This document shows positions 23,501 to 32,500 of a DNA stretch of 64,000 bases, in pieces. Origin of the DNA: Nematopogon swammerdamellus. Its lineage: Eukaryota; Arthropoda; Insecta; Lepidoptera; Adelidae. The notes under the pieces are model-generated. The model made no database searches. It was not told the origin of the DNA and worked only from the letters and a program-made list of their open reading frames with translations. Position numbers and translations under genes: made by a program. Position 1 is the first letter of the stretch. Every line of letters starts with the position of its first letter. The stretch spans positions 8,154,545-8,218,544 of the forward strand of contig OX336336.1 of the NCBI GenBank assembly GCA_946902875.1. The letters run 5' to 3'.

Positions 23501-26500
23501 ACTACCGGCTCGGAGACTCGAAGAACTGCAGCGGCTTCAGGAACTGCGCCAACGGCGTCGGCTACGACCTGATCTGTCCCGACGGCCTGGCCTTCAACAT
23601 TCAGACTTACCAGTGCGACTGGCCCGATCTAGTGCCTGACTGTGACGCTGAAGGTAGCTCTTACTGCTACGCTACTACGCTACTCTATTAAAGAAAAGGG
23701 AACTTTCACCTGTTTGTTACTCTTCAACATTCAGACTTACCAGTGCGACTGGCCCGATCTAGTGCCTGACTGTGACGCTGAAGGTAGCTCTTACTGCTAC
23801 GCTACTACGCTACTCTATTAAAGAAATGGGAACTTTCACCTGTTTGTTACTCTTCAACATTCAGACTTACCAGTGCGACTGGCCCGATCTAGTGCTTGAC
23901 TGTGACCCTGAAGGTAGCTCTTACTGCTACGCTACTACGCTACTCTATTAAAGAAAGGGGAACTTTCACCTGTTTGTTACTCTTCAACATTCAGACTTAC
24001 CAGTGCGACTGGCCCGATCTAGTGCTTGACTGTGACCCTGAAGGTAGCTCTTACTGCTACGCTACTACGCTACTCTATTAAAGAAAGGGGAACTTTCACC
24101 TGTTTGTTACTCTTCAACATTCAGACTTACCAGTGCGACTGGCCCGATCTAGTGCTTGACTGTGACCCTGAAGGTAGCTCTTACTGCTACGCTACTACGC
24201 TACTCTATTAAAGAAATGGGAACTTTCACCTGTTTGTTACTCTTCAACATTCAGACTTACCAGTGCGACTGGCCCGATCTAGTGCCTGACTGTGACGCTG
24301 AAGGTAGCTCTTACTGCTACGCTACTACGCTACTCTATTAAAGAAATGGGAACTTTCACCTGTTTGTTACTCTTCAACATTCAGACTTACCAGTGCGACT
24401 GGCCCGATCTAGTGCTTGACTGTGACCCTGAAGGTAGCTCTTACTGCTACGCTACTACGCTACTCTATTAAAGAAATGGGAACTTTCACCTGTTTGTTAC
24501 TCTTCAACATTCAGACTTACCAGTGCGACTGGCCCGATCTAGTGCCTGACTGTGACGCTGAAGGTAGCTCTTACTGCTACGCTACTACGCTACTCTATTA
24601 AAGAAATGGGAACTTTCACCTGTTTGTTACTCTTCAACATTCAGACTTACCAGTGCGACTGGCCCGATCTAGTGCTTGACTGTGACCCTGAAGGTAGCTC
24701 TTACTGCTACGCTACTACGCTACTCTATTAAAGAAAGGGGAACTTTCACCTGTTTGTTACTCTTCAACATTCAGACTTACCAGTGCGACTGGCCCGATCT
24801 AGTGCCTGACTGTGACGCTGAAGGTAGCTCTTACTGCTACGCTACTACGCTACTCTATTAAAGAAAAGGGAACTTTCACCTGTTTGTTACTCTTCAACAT
24901 TCAGACTTACCAGTGCGTCTGGCCCGATCTAGTGCCTGACTGTGACGCTGAAGGTAGCTCTTACTGCTACGCTACTACGCTACTCTATTAAAGAAATGGG
25001 AACTTTCACCTGTTTGTTACTCTTCAACATTCAGACTTACCAGTGCGACTGGCCCGATCTAGTGCTTGACTGTGACCCTGAAGGTAGCTCTTACTGCTAC
25101 GCTACTACGCTACTCTATTAAAGAAATGGGAACTTTCACCTGTTTGTTACTCTTCAACATTCAGACTTAACAGTGCGACTGGCCCGATCTAGTGCCTGAC
25201 TGTGACGCTGAAGGTAGCTCTTACTGCTACGCTACTACGCTACTCTATTAAAGAAATGGGAACTTTCACCTGTTTGTTACTCTTCAACATTCAGACTTAC
25301 CAGTGCGACTGGCCCGATCTAGTGCTTGACTGTGACCCTGAAGGTAGCTCTTACTGCTACGCTACTACGCTACTCTATTAAAGAAAGGGGAACTTTCACC
25401 TGTTTGTTACTCTTCAACATTCAGACTTACCAGTGCGACTGGCCCGATCTAGTGCCTGACTGTGACGCTGAAGGTAGCTCTTACTGCTACGCTACTACGC
25501 TACTCTATTAAAGAAAAGGGAACTTTCACCTGTTTGTTACTCTTCAACATTCAGACTTACCAGTGCGACTGGCCCGATCTAGTGCCTGACTGTGACGCTG
25601 AAGGTAGCTCTTACTGCTACGCTACTACGCTACTCTATTAAAGAAAAGGGAACTTTCACCTGTTTGTTACTCTTCAACATTCAGACTTACCAGTGCGACT
25701 GGCCCGATCTAGTGCCTGACTGTGACGCTGAAGGTAGCTCTTACTGCTACGCTACTACGCTACTCTATTAAAGAAATGGGAACTTTCGTCTGTTTGTTAC
25801 TCTTCCACTTCTCTTTGGAGCTGTGCGTACGAATAGCCATACATACCGCACGCTGTATTCAGAGTAATCGGTGTTGTGCTGCTATGCGGTGTTGTAGAAC
25901 TATGATAAATTGTAGCACAACACCGACCACCACGTTCAGCAAATTATTCGGACAAGATAACCATCCAGCAAGTAAGGCACGAAGACCCACCTGGTGCATG
26001 ACTCGGTGGAAGGACCATGCCAAGGTGCGAGGTGGCTATCCTATCGCCCTTTAGCACGGCACCATTTCGCACCATGCATCCCTTAGTCGCCTTTTACGAC
26101 ATGCACGAGGAGAGGCGCAGTGGGGCTATTATTTTTAAGGACCGACCGGGCCCAGACGATACCTTGTAACAATCTATCTATGCTAATACTTAATTACCTC
26201 TGTGTCTGTCTCGATAAACCTATCTTAACATTTTCGGGAACTATCCTCTACCAGCAGGGGGAGCACAAATGCGTCGATAAGCCTATATCGATCGATAAAC
26301 ATCTATTTGCTTCGTTCGACGAAGTAGAATAGAAGAAGACGAATAGATGTATAGCGATCGATATAGGCTTATCGACGCATTTGTGCTCCCGCTGCAGGTA
26401 TAAGTTGTAGCGGGTAGTTTAATGGTTGCTCCCTTTTAGCTCTATCTAAGTAGGAAGGAACGCATATTCAGATAATTATGTACTTAAAATAGTTTTTGTT

Positions 26501-29500
26501 ATTACAGCGTTCGTTGGATTCAGATGCCCTGAAATTCCCTTCTCCAAGGAGCTGGGCGAGCCGGCTGGATTCCGTTACTACAGGTGAGACCTAACCTAAC
26601 CTAAAAAACAATTGTAGCCGAATGGGTTGATACCGCCGTACTCGACGTACGGTGGTCGCATAGCAGCCTCGGCCGTGTTCTCCTCTAGTCCAGTATAGCC
26701 CGCAATCTGAAGGGATGTCTCCGATATGGCACCTTCCTTATCGGAGGTGATATTACCTGGTCTAGGCATTTGTTTTGATCCCTCGCACTCAGCCACCACT
26801 ATACCAGATGACATTAAAAACATTCTTTATTGATTTCTAATATTAACACATTTCAAGGCTTATAGGGCAATCTTTGCCAGCCAACTTAAATTATTTAGAG
26901 AAATTTACAAACTCACCAACAAACAGAGAAAAAAGAAGAAACGAAACAAAGTTATTTTTACACCTTTAAATTCGCACTTCGTCTTATCTTCCTTTTAACA
27001 TTCTTCCGAGGCTTGCACGAGACAATAATAGCATGTTTCCATGATAAATGACCAGATAGGTAGTCACCGGAAGGCGTCCTTTGAATGTTAATGCGTGTTT
27101 TACATGCTCTTCTACAATATTCTTCGGTTGTTTTTAAGACAAAATAGCTCGTTATGTGGATGGAAAAATGTATGGAAACTTAGACATTGTCGTTATTTTA
27201 TAATAGTTATGGTCGAGCGTGCGAGTTTTTTGGTTTCAGTTGATTAATTAATCCAAATTGGGCACGTAAAACATAATGTTAAGTCCTCTTAATCTATTAG
27301 AACGAGAAAGAACGGACAAGAAAACTTGCCTGCAGTTAATCTTTTTCATAATTTATTTTTTTATTGTCGTCAGAAAAAAAAAATCACATTCATAATATTT
27401 TAAACAAATTGTAAATTTAAATGTTAAATGTAATGCTACGTATGGGCGTGTCTTTCTAAAAGAACGAAAGAAGAAATTACTATCCCTACTACACACACAT
27501 ACGTGATAGCATTCACGCATGTGTGTAGTAGGATGTTAACGCATCATACTTAATTAATTATATACTTTTGTGATATTATGCTCGCCATATCTAAATCTAT
27601 TGTTTTGTTCAAAATACTCTCATGTATGGTTGTTTTGTTAACACTGAAATAAAATCCAAGGATGGCGAAAATTTATTTAAATTGGGGCGAAATTAATTGA
27701 GGAAAAATGTTGGCGGTTAAAAAAAATTGTGTTTGTTGGCATCCGTGAAAAAAAAAATTATGTGTTTAACACTCACTCAAATACCGCGGGCCGGATTTAA
27801 TGCTCTCGCTCAAGTTAGCCGCAGGCCGGATTAAACAGACTCGTGGGCCAGATTTGAGCCGTGGCCCGCCTTTTCCACATCCCTGTAACTGTAACTACTA
27901 AACGTTTTGAAAATGTTGATGAAAAATTTACAATTTTTATCGACATACAGTGTGTTTGGTAATTCAATACATTCCTTCTAAGGGGTCATTCTAGAGCTAA
28001 TTTGCAACAAATTTGTGCCAATAAACTATGGGTCGAAAATGAATAGTTTTTGAGTTATTTAGGTTTTAAATTTTTTTTGAAATTTTCTGTCTTGTTACCA
28101 AAAAATGAGAATTATAAATGAACTAATCCACTCCTAATAGCTGACGAATGAGAGACGACTTTAAAAAATATGTGCCCTGAAAATATCCGTAATCTCAGAA
28201 ATAAAAGGTCATAAATCACAGGTTATGCAAAAAAAAACACAAAATTTATTTAAATCGAAGAGGATTACTAAATAAAATTGTATGACACGTGGCATGCAAA
28301 TTATAGGAATAACTTCATCATTTCATAAGCTTTCAAGAAAGGTACAAATGTTGTACACTTGCATACAAGTTACATTTTTTTATCAGATATCAAGTATCAG
28401 ACTCGTGCTCAAAATGAACGAAAAATGAAACGTCTTGACACAGAGAGAACGTTTACTCGGGATCGGCCGTTTTGTCTCCCGCCAAAATTTGTAAATTAGT
28501 AATTAGTAAAACGAATTCCACGTTGTTGATTCCTTGTTGTTGTTCTAAATTGTTCGTTATTTTTGAGATGTGCCTGCAGTAATGGCTGCATTCACTCGTG
28601 AAGAATACGCTGATATTCTGTTTTGCTATGGATTTTGCGACGGCGCGGCGGCGGCGTTGACGCTGCGGCACAAAGCGAATACGCGCATCCTTACTCTGAT
28701 CGTTGTATACCTAATGTAAGAGTATTTTCTGGGACATACCGGCGCCTCCGAGAAATCGGCAGTATTAACCGAAGGCAGGCAGATGCTGGCAGACCAGGTC
28801 TTATTCCGCCTGAAGATGAGGAGGAAGTATTGGAGTTTTTCAGAAGAGGTCCTACTACTTCAATTAGAGCTGCAGCCAGGCGCCTTGAATTAAGCCAGAG
28901 TGGCGAGAACTTCGATTCGTCCGTCCACAAAATCTTACTTACATAATTGCGGTTCTCAGACGTTTCATTTTTCGTTCATTTTGGGCACGAGTCTGATACT
29001 TGATATCTGATAAAAAAATGTAACTTGTGTGCAAGTGTACAACATTTGTACCTTTCCTGAAAGCTTATGAAATGATGAAGTTATTCCCATAATTTTCATG
29101 CCACGTGTCATATAATTTTTTTTAGTAATCCTCTTCGATTTATATCAATTTTGAGGTTTTTTTTGCATAATCTGTGATTTGTGACCTTTTATTTCTGAGA
29201 TTACGGATATTTTCAGCGCAAATATTTTTTTAAAGTAGTCTCACATTCATCAGCTATTAGAAAATAGCTGATTAAGTACCCAGAGTGGAGTAGTTATTTT
29301 ATAATTATGATTTTTTGAAAGAAAATTAAAAAAAAAATTAAAACCTAAATAACTCAAAAACTATTCATTTTCGACCCATAGTTTATTGGGACAAATTTGT
29401 TGCAAATTAGCTCTAGAATGACCCCTTTGAAGGAATGTATCGAATTACCAAACACCCGATAGTACCAGCTTCCGATATATCGAACCTTCACGATTTTTAA

Positions 29501-32500
29501 ACTAATTATGATAAATTATTATACAGATGTTTTAGAAAACATCGATACGAAAATCAGCTCGCATCCATACATCCAAATGTCACGTCCACCGCGACCTTAA
29601 GCCTGGCCGGTGTTGTGCGGTCGAAAAAAATCGAAAGTTAGGCATCTGTGTCATCTGCCTGATGTAACTGATTAGAATAGAAGTAGGTACCTCTAATGTC
29701 AACGTTAACACAATGAATGAACCGTTGTGAATTGTGGTGTTTCCATACAAACTAATACTTAAATGTCAAATACACAAAAGGTATACATAAAATGCCGAAA
29801 TCGACGAGTAGATGTATTAACAGTGTGGAAGAAGCGTCACACAGAAGTATGTCAGTGCCGTGCGAGGTACCATGGCACGTCTTGTAGGACCGCTGTTTGT
29901 CTACCCCATTGGTAAGTGGGCGTGACGCTGTGTAGGTACATAATATATTATGTAAATAATTAACATAAATAATCGACTTGTCGAGAAAAAGTACGCAAAG
30001 GCAAACATTTCCTTTTTTTGTTTAATGTAACCCGATACGTGTGGCTGATTCAGAGGTGCCAGAGCACATGCTCCGACCAGCCAAAATCACCTCCGAGAAG
30101 GTAGGTGCCATAGTGCTAGTCGGCTACAATTAGAGCCTAGTACCTAGTAAGGGCCAATAGATGGGGCCTACGGTTTTACACCACCGGGTCCGAACGGCGA
30201 AGCAGCAGGTGTAGGTATGCGCATACATTTTTCAAAAATGTCTTGTACCGTGTGGGGCCGGTACTTAAAAAGAATAGTCACACTGCATCTCTCCCCATGC
30301 ATGTCGTAAAAGGCGACTAAGGGATAAGGAGAAGATGCCGTGCTAAAGGGCGACAGGCTCGCCACCTCTCACCTTGGCACGGTACTTCCACCGAGTCATG
30401 CAGCAGGTTCGTGCCTTACTTGCTCTTTGATCGATTGAATCTTGTTCGAATACTTTGCGAAACGTGGTGGTCGGTGTTGTCCTGTAATTGACCAGAGTTC
30501 TTGCAGCACAACATCGATTACTCTGCTTACCCCTATTATCGGGTTTCAGCGTGTGTGTTAAGTATGTATGTATGTCTTGTTGGCACAGTTGTTTACTGAA
30601 GTATCTTCTCCCTGCTCCGAACGGAGTGCTTGCCAACCAAACATTGGCAACAATAACAATGTCGAATATAAGATGTTTCGTTAGTCATGCCATTAACTTC
30701 GAGAGGGTTACATACACACTCAAATAAACACGTTACGGCAAAAAAATAATATATGTTTATAGTATTACTTTTCGAGAAATTTAACAAAACATGTTTGCTA
30801 ACTAAACTACTAACTAACTAAACTAAACATTAACCTTTGTATAACAGTAGGTAACTTGCATTGTACGGGGTCAATGACCGTACTATGTTCAAACGCAGAA
30901 CAGCTCTTTGTTGTAAGTAAGTCACAAGGTCACTATGATTGGTTTTTACAGCTACTTATTTGATTTTATTTTTTTGTTAGGAGAAAAACACATGTTTATG
31001 TATAAAATATGTTTTTTTCTTACGTAAAGTGTTTATTTGAGTGTGTATGTAACCCTCCCGAAGTTAATGACAAGACTAACGAAACACCTTATATAATAAA
31101 TAATACAATGTGCACTAAAGAACCGTGTCTGTGTGTTTGTTTATTTTATTTCGTTAGCCTCAACATTATGGAAAGGTTAACCCGTCTCTAAACTGTTGAC
31201 TGACTATTGCGCCAATATGTTTGAAAATGATGCAGCTGAACTTTGACGAACAACCAATTATCACCTACCGACCAAATCGACTGAAGTATGAATAATGCGA
31301 TATGTATACAGTTATGATATAATTTTAGCCTGCTTGAGCCGGAAGTAAGACAAGAATCTTTGAAAAAATCGTTTAACAACATTTTTAATTTAAATTAGAA
31401 AAAACAACTTATCTCCGACGGGAATATGATAATATCCTAAAACACAAATCTATGCATATCGTTAATCCCACTGTTCACGATTTTTTTTGTATAAACTTTG
31501 TTCAGTCGAGCTTATATAAAAAAATTTAATTATAAAAAAAAACATAGATGTATAGAATTAGCCATAGACAGGATTACAGACATACAGACAGACGAAGGCC
31601 ACCCCTATAGGCTATAAAACCCCACTTTTGCGTCGGAGGTTAAAAATACTGATGATGTTAATTGATGTTACTTACGATTTTTTGTACAAATAAATGAAGT
31701 ACGTACACACTAAGGTACACCATATTATTATACAACTCGCTAGTGCAGCCGCACCTGCCTGCGGTACCTCAGTAGCTATTATGCGTGTAGGGGAGTGCGG
31801 CCACTTCAATATTTCACGACTTACAGATTGCGCAGAATAAACTCGTTAAGGTTCTCTTTCAGATGGATCGGCTTCCTCGTACAGACATTCTGTACAAACA
31901 AACACAAATAATGAATATTACTTTGACTTACTAAACCTGCTTAATAATTGGAAGGATTCTGTATGGAGAGGTCCACACTGAAATCGAACTGACCACAAAT
32001 AATGAGATTCACACTTACTTTACAAGAAGCGCACGTAATCTCCTAAATAATACAAAACATTTAGAATCAAACACTATGTTCAAAACGGCTGCCAGAATGT
32101 ACCTACTTCCAGAAAAATTTGAACTTGTCATTATTTTCGAATTTTACCGAGTTGTCTTCAGTTCTATGTGTCTGTCGATTTATTGGTCTGTCCGTCTGTC
32201 TTCAGAATATTTATAAAATTACCTAGCCATGGCTATTGTACCTACAATAATTTTATTTTACTAATAGTTTAACTTTTTTATTTTATAAGTATATGTACTT
32301 ATTTGTAACCGCATAAATGCACCAATCTCTATAAGCGAATGTTATATATAACGTTCATTAAGATCAATAAAGATTCTTTAAACCGACCTTAAACATTAAA
32401 TAGAGCAGGCTCCAATGAGATGTTCGTTTGCAAAAATAGCGGACCGCGAAATGTTTTGTGATTCGTCTACCTGATACCCTCGACATTATAAAAAGCCATG

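Noticed and set aside
23896..25511. Repeated 61-aa ORFs in the 130-bp array
   Set aside because: Each is a frame through the duplicated exon end and intron; they share a stop in every unit and overlap the real exon in another frame.
23593..25804. CRISPR-like array
   Set aside because: Eukaryotic context, 130-bp direct units with no unique spacers, and the unit is clearly a piece of an exon plus intron.
28691..28930. 79-aa minus-strand ORF within the 27951-29460 element
   Set aside because: Overlaps the plus-strand HTH-like remnant. The phrase MWTDESKFS resembles a DDE transposase motif but occurs only once at an N-terminus with nothing supporting it after; treated as probable chance.
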